A stretch of 5,858 bases of DNA from Treponema sp. (GCA_031259515.1 JAIRLK010000303.1:1-5858); one strand, 5' to 3'. Positions 1-5,858 are shown, numbered from the stretch's first letter. A program made the numbers and translations. Notes: generated from the letters alone by a model not told the origin.

Positions 1-873
1 CACATAGGGCAGCGCCAGAAGGAGGTCCGAATAGTTTGAGGGCATACCCAGGAATAGGCAGAGCTGGTAGCCGCTGGATTTGGCGAAGCCGAAGAAGAGG
101 CACACCCCAAGAGTAGGGAGGATCTTCCAGTTCCCAAAGATAAGGGCCGCTATGGAAAGGTAGCCATAGCCCATGTAGATGCTGGGGGAATATTGAGCCG
201 AGATGGAATACGCCAGGAAGATGCCCCCCAGCCCGGAAAGCGCGCCGCAGATCATCACCGCGGCAACCCGCGTCCCGGCCACATTGCCCCCGGCGGCGTC
301 GAGGCTGGCGGGATTTTCGCCGCAGGAACGCAGGCGCAGGCCAAAGGGCGTCTTGTACAGCACGTACCAGGCAATGAAGGCAGCCACGAGGATCACAACC
401 TCGAAGGGGTACATGTTCTTGAAGAGGCCCCCCAAAACCGGTATGCGGGAAAGCGCCGGTACGGTGAACCGAACCGAAACGCCAATCTGAAATTTATTCG
501 ACGCCTCGCCGGTAAGGGCGCTGTTGATGACGCTGGTAAAGAAGGTGGTAAGGGCCATAGCCAGGGTGTTGACCACCGACCCGGAGATCACCTGCTGGGC
601 GCGGAACTTGACGCACAAGGCCGCATGGATCAGGGAAAACAGGAGGCCTCCCGCCATGGACGCCGTCATAGCCACATAGATAAGCCAGGGCGCCCCGGCG
701 CCGAAGCTCCTGCCCAGGAGCGTTACCGTCAAAGCGCCGGCAAACGCGCCGAAGCCCTGAAGACCTTCCAGGGCCAGCATGGTAACACCGCTGCGTTCGC
801 AGTAGATTCCCCCTATCGCCATGATCAACAGGGGCATGGCAAAGGAAAGGCCGTCAATGAAAATCATATCCAT
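1..873 (-). CDS. ABC transporter permease 2 (nucleoside importer class, NupQ/YufQ-like), 3' end beyond window
   Basis: This is the second integral-membrane subunit of the importer, expected to pair with the neighbouring permease to form the channel in the inner membrane. Reading on the minus strand from the ATG at 873 gives 291 codons without a stop, and the frame leaves the window at position 1. Family landmarks are visible: ERSGVTMLALEG at residues 26-37, matching the ERSGV...LEG motif after the first membrane segment; GENPASLDAAGGNV at 185-198, the cytoplasmic loop expected to contact the ATPase; and GYGYLSIAALIFGNW at 235-249. About eight or more hydrophobic segments are evident. Relatives are usually about 300-320 residues, so only some 10-30 codons should be missing. 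The start codon directly follows the TAA of permease 1. A GGGGAG Shine-Dalgarno at 883-888 lies inside the last codons of that gene, which suggests translational coupling. The substrate cannot be read from this subunit alone. Confidence 0.93.
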   Translation of the reverse strand, partial: MDMIFIDGLSFAMPLLIMAIGGIYCERSGVTMLALEGLQGFGAFAGALTVTLLGRSFGAGAPWLIYVAMTASMAGGLLFSLIHAALCVKFRAQQVISGSVVNTLAMALTTFFTSVINSALTGEASNKFQIGVSVRFTVPALSRIPVLGGLFKNMYPFEVVILVAAFIAWYVLYKTPFGLRLRSCGENPASLDAAGGNVAGTRVAAVMICGALSGLGGIFLAYSISAQYSPSIYMGYGYLSIAALIFGNWKILPTLGVCLFFGFAKSSGYQLCLFLGMPSNYSDLLLALPYV

Positions 874-2016
874 TTAACGTATCTCCCCTGCCCTGGGACG
901 GACGATGCGGGAACGGGCGTACCAGCGGATATAGGCGGCGCAGGCGCTGAAGAGGAGCAGGAAGCCCGTGATGACCAGTGCGATTTCCGGAGGCGCTTTG
1001 ATACGGGAACTCATGTAGACGCTGCCCTTCTGGAAGATCGTTACCAGTACGGACGCGAAAACCGCGCCTGCCGGACTGGAATTGCCCAGGAGGGATACCG
1101 CGATGGCGTCATAACCCAGCGTCGCCAGCGTTTTAGGGACGATGTTGTTGTAGTACCCCAGATAGTAGGCAACCCCCGCCAAGCCCGCAAGCACACCGGA
1201 AATGCTCATGGCAAGGACGATGATGCGCCCCTCCCGGATGCCGGCGTATTGGGCGGCATCCCGGTTCATGCCCACCGCTTTGAGTTCAAAGCCTACCGTC
1301 GTCCGCTCCAAAAGGAAGCGTATGATGAACACCGCCGCGACGGCGATGAGTATGCCCAGCGGGAGGGTGGGCCGCAGCCGCCCCAAGGCAAGTCCCGTAA
1401 TGGTGAGCCGGGAAGCGGGACTACATACCCGTGAAGATCGGGTGATAATATCCGCGAAATAGGTGTTAATGTAAAAACCCGTCACATAATTCGTGATATA
1501 GTTGAACATAATGGTAGAAACTACCTCGTGGATGTTGAACCGGTATTTGAGAAAGCCGACCAGCGCCCCCATGACGCCTCCGGCGGCAATGCCGATAAGG
1601 ATCACCAGAGGCCGGGCGGCCAGGGCGGGGAGGGAGCTGTACCCCACCAGCGTCATGGCGAGGAAGCCCGACGCCAGCATCTGCCCGGCTATACCTATGT
1701 TGAACATCCCGGCCTTTAAGGAAACCACCATGGCAAGGGCGGCCAGGAGCATTGGAGAAAGGATCCCCAGGAAGGAAAGGAAATCGGTGAACATATTCTG
1801 CCCCCCGGCATAGGAGGGCCGCATCATGAACCCTGAACCCTGGAGGAAGGCGGCAAAGGCCGAAAGGGGGTTTTTCCCCAGGACGAGGAGCAAAACCGAC
1901 GCGGCCAGCAGGGTCAGAACCACAAAGAAAAGGGGAACCGCCGCCTGAGTGGTCCGGTCATCCGCCAGGAAACGCCAGAAAACGCCCCCCTTAACGCCGT
2001 TCTCTTTCATGGTCAT
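874..2016 (-). CDS. ABC transporter permease 1 (nucleoside importer class, NupP/YufP-like)
   Basis: This is the first integral-membrane subunit of the importer, 380 residues long, which is usual for the longer permease of this class. It has a short basic/polar cytoplasmic N-terminus, a first membrane segment at about residues 27-47, a periplasmic loop at about 50-80, and then many hydrophobic helices. Diagnostic stretches are KAGMFNIGIAGQMLASG at 101-117, FNIHEVVSTIMFNYI at 160-174, and GFELKAVGMNRDAAQYAGI at 242-260. The last is the cytoplasmic coupling loop expected to contact the ATPase. The C-terminus is basic. The ATG at 2016 overlaps the ATPase stop as ATGA, the typical sign of coupled translation. 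A second in-frame ATG two codons later (2010) has the better-placed GGGG and could be the true start, shortening the protein by only two residues. With its partner permease it should form the translocation pore; assignment to the BMP-linked nucleoside class rests mainly on the neighbouring binding protein. Confidence 0.95.
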   Translation of the reverse strand: MTMKENGVKGGVFWRFLADDRTTQAAVPLFFVVLTLLAASVLLLVLGKNPLSAFAAFLQGSGFMMRPSYAGGQNMFTDFLSFLGILSPMLLAALAMVVSLKAGMFNIGIAGQMLASGFLAMTLVGYSSLPALAARPLVILIGIAAGGVMGALVGFLKYRFNIHEVVSTIMFNYITNYVTGFYINTYFADIITRSSRVCSPASRLTITGLALGRLRPTLPLGILIAVAAVFIIRFLLERTTVGFELKAVGMNRDAAQYAGIREGRIIVLAMSISGVLAGLAGVAYYLGYYNNIVPKTLATLGYDAIAVSLLGNSSPAGAVFASVLVTIFQKGSVYMSSRIKAPPEIALVITGFLLLFSACAAYIRWYARSRIVRPRAGEIR

Positions 2017-3545
2017 CCCCGTACCCCCATCATGTACTCCCCTACTTCATTGGTACTGACCGTGTCCGCCGGAGCTATGTTTTGCAGCTTTCCGTTGTAG
2101 ATGACCCCTATGGTATCCGCCAGACTCATCACCTCATCAAGCTCCAGGGAAATGAGGAGTATCGCCTTGCCCCGGTCCCGTTCTTCGAGGATCTGCTGCT
2201 GAATGTTTTCGATGGCCCCTATGTCAAGGCCCCGGGTAGGCTGGACAAAGATGAGGAAGTCCGAATCCAGGGAGATTTCCCGGGCCACGATGGCCTTTTG
2301 CTGATTACCGCCGCTCATGGACCGGGTAAGGGTTTTCCCCCCCTGGCCGCTGCGTATGTCGTAGCGGAGGATAAGGCGGCCGGCAAAGTCCCGAAAGCCT
2401 CCCTCGTTCAGAACCCCGTTAACGGAAAAGGGCGGCAGATAATACCGCTTGATTGCCAGGTTGTCCTGAAGGGTAAAATCCAGAACCAGGCCGTACTTCT
2501 GCCGGTCTTCGGGGATGTAGGAAAGGCCCGCTTCAATGCGCTCCCGTATGCGGGCGGCGGTAATGTCCTTTCCATTAAGGCGTATGCTCCCCCGGCTGGG
2601 CTTTAAGAGGCCCGCAACGGCATCGGCGATCTCAACCTGGCCGTTTCCCGAAACCCCGGCAATGGCGAAAATCTCTCCCCCCCGGATGGAGAACGAAACG
2701 TCTTTTACTACCTCGAACCGCCATTCGTTCCGCACCGTAAGTCCCTCCACTTCCAGGACCACATCCCGGAAGCGGGGAGCCTTCTTCTCCCGGATAAAGG
2801 AGACTTCCCGGCCAACCATGAGGTTTGCCATTTCCCGCGCCGAGGTATCCGCCACATCCAGAACCGCTATCAGCCTGCCCCGGCGCAAAATGGCGCAACG
2901 GTCGGCGATCTTTTTTATCTCTTCGAGTTTATGGGTGATGAGAATGATGGTCTTTCCCTTGTCCCGAAGTTCCCGCATGATATTCAATAGGAATTCGATC
3001 TCCTGGGGGGTAAGCACCGCAGTCGGCTCGTCGAAGATCAGAATTTCCGCATCCCGGTAGAGCATCTTGAGGATCTCCACCCGTTGCCGGACGGAGACGT
3101 TCACCTGATCGATGCGCAGGTCCGGATCAACGTCCAGGCCGTAGGAATGGGAAAGTTCCCTGATCCTACGGGAGGCGCTTTTGACATCCACCCAGGGAAA
3201 GATGCCGAGCAGCTTCTTTACCGGCTCCAAACCAAGGATGATGTTTTCCGCTATGGTATAACCCGGCGCCAGCTTGAAGTGCTGATGCACCATGCCTATA
3301 TTAAGGGCCGCCGCGTCCCTCGAAGACGAGAGGGCGGCATTTTGCCCCCGGACAAAAATTTCCCCTTCGTCGCATTCGTACATTCCAAAGAGTATGCTCA
3401 TCAGGGTAGATTTACCCGCCCCGTTTTCACCGAGGAAGGCGAAAATCTCCCCTTTTTTAATGCCGATGGAAATGTCGTCGTTCGCCAAAACGCCGGGAAA
3501 CCGTTTGGTGATATGCCGCATTTCAACAATGTAGTCATCCGCCAT
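2013..3545 (-). CDS. Double-domain ABC transporter ATPase (nucleoside importer class, NupO/YufO-like)
   Basis: This 510-residue cytoplasmic ATPase contains two fused nucleotide-binding domains, as usual for this importer class. Domain 1 (about 5-250) has Walker A GENGAGKST at 39-47, Q-loop Q88, Walker B LIFDEPT at 169-175 with the catalytic E173, and switch H205. Its signature region VNVSVRQR at 148-155 departs from the LSGGQ type. Domain 2 (about 262-505) has a Walker A-like loop GVSGNGQ at 297-303 in which Gln replaces Lys, a consensus signature SMSGGNQQK at 409-417, LIFVQPT at 431-437 in place of hhhDEPT, and Ser466 where the switch His would be. Degenerate second domains are common in this family, so one composite site should do the hydrolysis. 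The start ATG has GGGGAG at 3552-3557 with 6-nt spacing. The gene lies 39 nt after the binding-protein gene and overlaps permease 1 by 4 bp, so it is part of one operon. Confidence 0.96.
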   Translation of the reverse strand: MADDYIVEMRHITKRFPGVLANDDISIGIKKGEIFAFLGENGAGKSTLMSILFGMYECDEGEIFVRGQNAALSSSRDAAALNIGMVHQHFKLAPGYTIAENIILGLEPVKKLLGIFPWVDVKSASRRIRELSHSYGLDVDPDLRIDQVNVSVRQRVEILKMLYRDAEILIFDEPTAVLTPQEIEFLLNIMRELRDKGKTIILITHKLEEIKKIADRCAILRRGRLIAVLDVADTSAREMANLMVGREVSFIREKKAPRFRDVVLEVEGLTVRNEWRFEVVKDVSFSIRGGEIFAIAGVSGNGQVEIADAVAGLLKPSRGSIRLNGKDITAARIRERIEAGLSYIPEDRQKYGLVLDFTLQDNLAIKRYYLPPFSVNGVLNEGGFRDFAGRLILRYDIRSGQGGKTLTRSMSGGNQQKAIVAREISLDSDFLIFVQPTRGLDIGAIENIQQQILEERDRGKAILLISLELDEVMSLADTIGVIYNGKLQNIAPADTVSTNEVGEYMMGVRG

Positions 3546-3584
3546 GCCGTTCTCCCCGCTTTTTGGTTCCCTTCCTTCTGCCGG

Positions 3585-4700
3585 TTACAGGCCGGGGAAG
3601 GAGGTGGGATTGTGGCCGTTAAAGTTGGCCGCCGGAACGATGCTCCCGGCCTTGAGCTTCCCGTAGGCGTCCTGAAGTCTGCTCAAGGTGTTGGCCGAAA
3701 GGTTATGCCGGCCCTGGGCGCTCACAAATCCGGTGGAATCCGTGGAAGCCCCCAGCAGATCGTTCTTGCCCTTGAAGGTCCCCTCCTTGATGGCCTGGAG
3801 CTGTTTGGCGACATTGGTATGCATCACTTTAAGGGCCGAGGTAAGAATGATGTTGCCGTTACCTTTTGCGCCGTCATCGTACTGATCCGTATCAACGCCG
3901 ATAAGATATACGCTGTCGGCTTCTTTAGCCGCAGTGAACACGCCGTTGCCGGAAGCGCCGGCAGCCACAAAGAGTATGTCCACGCCCTGGGCGATAAGGG
4001 CTTCGCCCACCACCTTGCCGGTAGCCTCATCGGCAAAACCGCCTATGTAGTTCCCGCCTACCGGGTTCCCGGTTACATCGGTCCCCGCATAGGAGGGAAG
4101 CTCAATATAAACCGCCTTGCCGCCGTAATATTTATTGGCGTAATTCACGCCGCTCATAAAGCCGAACTGGTAGTTCACGTTAGAAGGGAAGGCCATGCCG
4201 TTGACCACCGCCACCTTGCCGGTCTTGGTTTCCAGAGCCGCCGTGATTCCGGCGAAAAAACCGCTTTCTTCCTCATGGAACTGCATGGAATACACGTTGC
4301 TCAGTTCTATGGTATTGCCTGCGGCGTCTGTGGGAGCGGTATCCACCAGGATCGCCTTATGGTCAGGATTTTCCTGAAGGATTGCTCCCACCGGGGCAAA
4401 CTGAAAGCCCGGCAGGACCAGCACATCGTAATCGGCGATTATATCCGCCACCGCCTGAACGACCTTTGCCATGTCCGGTTCCTTGACAGGGGTAACCGTT
4501 GCCTCGGGGTTAGCCTTGATGAATTCCAAGATACCGTTGTAGCAATCCTGGCCGAAAGAACCGTCATCCACCCCGGAAGTGGTTACGATACCCACTTTGA
4601 GCCCTGAAGGGGGAGCCGCCTGTTTACCCCCGGCATACAGGGGCAGGATCATACAGAAGACCAGCGCAAGGACAGCGGCCCATTTAAACACAGATTTCAT
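3585..4700 (-). CDS. BMP/PnrA-family periplasmic substrate-binding protein (probable nucleoside binder)
   Basis: This is the ligand-capturing subunit of the importer, 371 residues including the export signal. It belongs to the Bmp family (basic membrane protein; PnrA/TmpC of Treponema pallidum, Med of Bacillus), whose characterised members bind purine or other nucleosides. Landmarks are DDGSFGQD at 45-52 (family form roughly D-K/G-SFN-Q), GFQFAP at 98-103, ILVD at 117-120, FHEEESGFFAG at 141-151, the Gly-rich VAAGASGNGVF at 245-255, GVDTDQ at 268-273 and ILTSALKVMHTNV at 285-297. The N-terminus is MKSVFKW followed by a hydrophobic core and PLYA-GG, a signal peptidase I-like site after A23. 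The only early Cys (C16) lies inside the hydrophobic core preceded by Phe, so it is not a convincing lipobox. It is first in the operon, with AAGGAGG five nt before the ATG. Nucleoside specificity is inferred from the family and not proved here. Confidence 0.95.
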   Translation of the reverse strand: MKSVFKWAAVLALVFCMILPLYAGGKQAAPPSGLKVGIVTTSGVDDGSFGQDCYNGILEFIKANPEATVTPVKEPDMAKVVQAVADIIADYDVLVLPGFQFAPVGAILQENPDHKAILVDTAPTDAAGNTIELSNVYSMQFHEEESGFFAGITAALETKTGKVAVVNGMAFPSNVNYQFGFMSGVNYANKYYGGKAVYIELPSYAGTDVTGNPVGGNYIGGFADEATGKVVGEALIAQGVDILFVAAGASGNGVFTAAKEADSVYLIGVDTDQYDDGAKGNGNIILTSALKVMHTNVAKQLQAIKEGTFKGKNDLLGASTDSTGFVSAQGRHNLSANTLSRLQDAYGKLKAGSIVPAANFNGHNPTSFPGL

Positions 4701-4705
4701 TTTTT

Positions 4706-4712
4706 CCTCCTT
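4706..4712 (-). promoter_or_regulatory. Strong Shine-Dalgarno of the binding-protein gene
   Basis: The minus strand reads AAGGAGG, a near-perfect complement of the 16S rRNA 3' end, five A residues before the ATG at 4700. It is stronger than the GGGGAG sites of the ATPase (3552-3557) and permease 2 (883-888). That fits the usual need for more binding protein than membrane or ATPase subunits. It also confirms the chosen start. Confidence 0.9.
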
Positions 4713-4737
4713 GAAAATCTGGAATTAATATTCATTA

Positions 4738-4766
4738 GGTATAACACAATGAACGGTAAATGTCAT
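4738..4766 (-). promoter_or_regulatory. Candidate sigma70-type promoter of the importer operon
   Basis: On the minus strand a -35 box ATGACA (4761-4766, five of six bases to TTGACA) is separated by exactly 17 nt from a -10 box TATACC (4738-4743, four of six to TATAAT). The surrounding DNA is clearly more A+T-rich than the coding regions. Transcription would start near 4731 and give a leader of about 30 nt ending in the strong Shine-Dalgarno, so there is no room for a riboswitch between this start and the gene. The assignment rests on consensus matching only. Confidence 0.6.
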
Positions 4767-4809
4767 CTCTGATTGATACGAAAAAACACATAAAATCGTA
4801 TAGCTCCCG

Positions 4810-4831
4810 TGTACCGGCCGCTGCCGGGACA
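4810..4831. repeat. Small G+C-rich hairpin in the intergenic region
   Basis: A perfect 5-bp inverted repeat CCGGC (4814-4818) and GCCGG (4823-4827) encloses a 4-nt loop. It extends outward across one mismatch by TGT/ACA (4810-4812 with 4829-4831). It lies between the cupin stop and the importer promoter. Read on the minus strand, the nearest T-run (4781-4786) is almost 30 nt downstream, too far for a normal intrinsic terminator. It may be a transcript-stabilising or weak termination structure for the cupin mRNA, or an operator upstream of the promoter; the sequence does not decide. Confidence 0.45.
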
Positions 4832-4898
4832 GGATGTTTCAAAACTTCAGATTTTAAACAGCCCAAATCCCTGTTTCTTCCTTCTAATAGCAGGGCGA

Positions 4899-5372
4899 TT
4901 AAAGGGAAAAGTCTTCCCAGTGAAAACCCGGAGAAACCGCGCAGGACACAAGGACATAGGGGCCTTCCCTGACTTCCGCAGCCTGCCATACGTCAGGGGG
5001 AACCACCCCATAGAACGCTTCCCCCTTGTCCGGGGCCGTCCCGATGCGGTAATGCCCGTAAAAACCAGCCGCGTCCGGCAAAGTACCGGCCAACTGCTCC
5101 GGCATACCGCCCCGGCCGCCCAGACTCAGTTCCAGAGTACCGCCGGCGTGCCAGAGCCAGATTTCCGCAGACTTGACCCGATGCCAGGCGGAACGGCTTC
5201 CAGCTTCAAGAAGGTAGTGGATGAGGGTACAAACGGAACGGCCGCCTGTGTATTGGGGAGGAAGGGCGCTTGCGGGTATGGTAAGATCCGCCCTCCAGAG
5301 TTCCCGGTACCAGCCACCTTCGGCGTGGGGCTTGAGTTCAAGTTTTTCTATCCAATAACCCGCGTCCTTCAT
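4899..5372 (-). CDS. DUF985-type cupin protein (Cupin_5 family), function unknown
   Basis: This encodes a complete 157-residue protein of the expected size for the DUF985/Cupin_5 family of small single-domain beta-barrel proteins. Recognisable blocks are LKPHAEGGWYREL at residues 13-25, RSVCTLIHYLLEAG at 45-58, SAWHRVKSAEIWLWHAGG at 61-78, VVPPDVWQAA at 123-132 and the C-terminal YVLVSCAVSPGFHWEDF at 139-155. H64, E70 and H75 are candidate pocket residues by analogy with other cupins; the family often has Asp-Glu where this protein has Ala69-Glu70. There is no signal peptide or membrane segment, so it should be cytoplasmic. The ATG is supported by a GGAGGA at 5383-5388 with a slightly long 10-nt spacing and by the family motif beginning a few residues in. 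The biochemical role is not established. It lies 44 bp downstream of a transposase gene and 198 bp upstream of the importer, with no obvious tie to either. Confidence 0.9.
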   Translation of the reverse strand: MKDAGYWIEKLELKPHAEGGWYRELWRADLTIPASALPPQYTGGRSVCTLIHYLLEAGSRSAWHRVKSAEIWLWHAGGTLELSLGGRGGMPEQLAGTLPDAAGFYGHYRIGTAPDKGEAFYGVVPPDVWQAAEVREGPYVLVSCAVSPGFHWEDFSL

Positions 5373-5382
5373 AACGGTCCAA

Positions 5383-5388
5383 TCCTCC
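5383..5388 (-). promoter_or_regulatory. Shine-Dalgarno of the cupin gene
   Basis: The minus strand reads GGAGGA ten nt before the ATG at 5372. The spacing is a little long, but this is the only purine-rich match upstream, and it supports the chosen start. Confidence 0.6.
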
Positions 5389-5416
5389 GCATGTACTGCT
5401 TCAGTAATTCAAAGTA

Positions 5417-5858
5417 TCACCTGTCTGGGACATCTCCCCAGACGAAAAGGATAAAAGCAAGCCAGTTCTCATGGAGAAACCGGCAGAAGATATACCTCAG
5501 AGCGCTATGAAAATTGTCCCGGCGTCCGGCCCGTTCTCGGGCCGCCCGGTAATTCTCATCCCCAAGAAACAATAGCGCGTGAAACAGGAACGCTATCAGG
5601 TTCAGCAGGCAAAAGTTCTCGCTCGCATGGTTCTTCCCGTGTCCAAAGTTGTGTTCCAGGTTGTACCCGTGGTTTTTCAATACGTTATTATGCTCGTTCT
5701 CTATCTTCCACCGCGCCCTCCCGCAACCGGCCAGCACTTTCACGTTTCCTGCGTCTATCGGTTTGTCAGTGATCCAACTGTTGTAATACGTCCTCTTCCC
5801 GGTTTCCTCGTTCAGTATGCTCATCTCCAGATAATTCACCAAAAACTCCTCCTCCTCC
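5417..5858 (-). CDS. DDE-type insertion-sequence transposase, C-terminal part (IS4-like), 5' end beyond window
   Basis: The visible 146 codons are the C-terminal part of a transposase, the enzyme that cuts and rejoins insertion-sequence ends. The block GRARWKIENEHNNVLK at residues 46-61 of the visible part, followed by NHGYNLEHNFGHGK, is the hallmark of the region carrying the third catalytic acid in IS4-like transposases. The likely catalytic residue is the first Glu of WKIENE (codon 5699-5701). A hydrophobic helix LLNLIAFLFHALLFLG follows, then a basic C-terminus ending VPDR. The first possible start in the window (TTG at 5842) is internal: the frame stays open upstream through four GAG codons to the edge, and this class usually has several hundred residues. 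No frameshift or stop is seen in the visible part. The exact IS family is uncertain because the DNA-binding part and the first two catalytic Asp are missing. Confidence 0.85.
   Translation of the reverse strand, partial: EEEEFLVNYLEMSILNEETGKRTYYNSWITDKPIDAGNVKVLAGCGRARWKIENEHNNVLKNHGYNLEHNFGHGKNHASENFCLLNLIAFLFHALLFLGDENYRAARERAGRRDNFHSALRYIFCRFLHENWLAFILFVWGDVPDR
5417..5858 (-). mobile_element. Partial insertion sequence (3' end of element; terminal boundary not resolved)
   Basis: The transposase fragment implies an insertion sequence whose other end lies right of the window. The element's left end must lie between the transposase stop and the cupin gene, at about 5373-5430. Because only one end is in view, terminal inverted repeats and the target-site duplication cannot be identified. 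The 5423-5443 palindrome or bases just outside it may belong to the terminal repeat. Confidence 0.55.
5423..5443. repeat. Perfect 7-bp inverted repeat in the end of the transposase gene
   Basis: GTCTGGG (5423-5429) and CCCAGAC (5437-5443) are exact reverse complements separated by 7 nt. They sit in the last codons of the transposase gene, just before its TGA. No T-run follows on the minus strand, so it does not look like an intrinsic terminator. A structure here could be part of the element's end, or could shield the transposase gene or its neighbour from read-through. Confidence 0.6.

Larger units (their letters stand above)
1..4731 (-). other. Predicted importer operon: binding protein, ATPase, permease 1, permease 2
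   Basis: Four minus-strand genes are packed with gaps of 39 nt, a 4-bp overlap and 0 nt, in the order binding protein, ATPase, permease, permease. This is the standard BMP-linked importer layout. No convincing terminator or second promoter is visible inside. The right limit given is the approximate transcription start expected from the promoter at 4738-4766; the left end lies outside the window, so further co-transcribed genes are possible. T. pallidum PnrA is described as belonging to a similar cluster, which has an extra small gene between the binding protein and the ATPase; no such gene fits in the 39-nt gap here. Confidence 0.85.

Noticed and set aside
193..1434. Long plus-strand open frame (413 codons) opposite the two permease genes
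   Set aside because: Its translation is rich in Gly, Arg, Gln, His and Asp with no recognisable domain. It crosses two well-supported membrane-protein genes and is explained by high G+C in third codon positions of the opposite strand.
3546..3584. Possible attenuator or extra small gene between the binding-protein and ATPase genes
   Set aside because: The 39-nt gap has no stable stem and no room for an open frame. It only holds the ATPase Shine-Dalgarno.
1807..4094. Repeated cataggaggg words at about 1810 and 4088
   Set aside because: Both encode similar short peptides (PSYAG) in unrelated proteins. The match is about ten bases without flanking similarity, so chance is the simplest explanation.
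3084..4607. Plus-strand open frame of 507 codons opposite the ATPase and binding-protein genes
   Set aside because: It spans two strongly supported genes and their intergenic gap, shows no family motif, and has a composition typical of an antisense shadow. Length alone is not enough.
4861..4896. CCCTG (4869-4873) / CAGGG (4891-4895) as an intrinsic terminator just after the cupin stop
   Set aside because: The stem is only 5 bp with a 17-nt loop, and no proper T-run follows on the minus strand.
4809..5510. Plus-strand open frame across the cupin gene and the transposase end
   Set aside because: It overlaps two recognised protein families on the other strand, and its own translation has no domain-like pattern.
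5846..5857. Tandem GAG repeat at the right edge
   Set aside because: It is in frame with the transposase and encodes four Glu residues. Four units are too few to call a meaningful simple repeat, and the edge prevents judging its extent.

Overview
The window reads as part of a spirochaete chromosome, most likely a Treponema-type bacterium. This is an inference from gene content and protein style: a BMP/PnrA-type nucleoside-binding protein with an export signal ending LYA-GGK, followed by a double ATPase and two permeases. No rRNA or other taxonomic marker is present. Coding DNA is fairly G+C-rich in third positions, while the stretch just upstream of the transporter genes is clearly more A+T-rich. 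Every gene I can support lies on the minus strand, so the gene order reads from high to low coordinates.

Right end (5417-5858): the C-terminal part of a DDE-type insertion-sequence transposase. Its 5' part lies beyond the window edge. Its stop codon is only 44 bp from the start of the next gene, and a perfect 7-bp inverted repeat sits in its last codons. Next (4899-5372) is a complete gene for a small DUF985-type cupin of unknown biochemical role.

A 198-bp non-coding stretch (4701-4898) follows. It holds a small G+C-rich hairpin, a good sigma70-like promoter (4738-4766) and a strong Shine-Dalgarno sequence. This promoter probably drives a four-gene ABC importer operon that runs off the left edge. 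The genes are a periplasmic substrate-binding protein (3585-4700), a double-domain ATPase (2013-3545), a first permease (874-2016) and a second permease (873 to beyond position 1, about 291 codons visible). The ATPase and first permease overlap by 4 bp (ATGA), and the second permease starts directly after the stop of the first.

Together these genes make a complete carbohydrate-uptake-type-2-like importer of the BMP/NupNOPQ/PnrA class, whose studied members import purine or other nucleosides. The binding protein captures the ligand in the periplasm, the two permeases form the channel and the double ATPase powers it. The cupin and transposase show no evident functional link to the transporter.

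No stretch longer than 300 bases lacks a gene. I saw no tRNA, rRNA, CRISPR array, riboswitch or clear intrinsic terminator. The region is mostly ordinary. The points worth a second look are the lack of a lipobox in the binding protein, the split of consensus and degenerate ATP sites in the ATPase, and the insertion-sequence end abutting the cupin gene.
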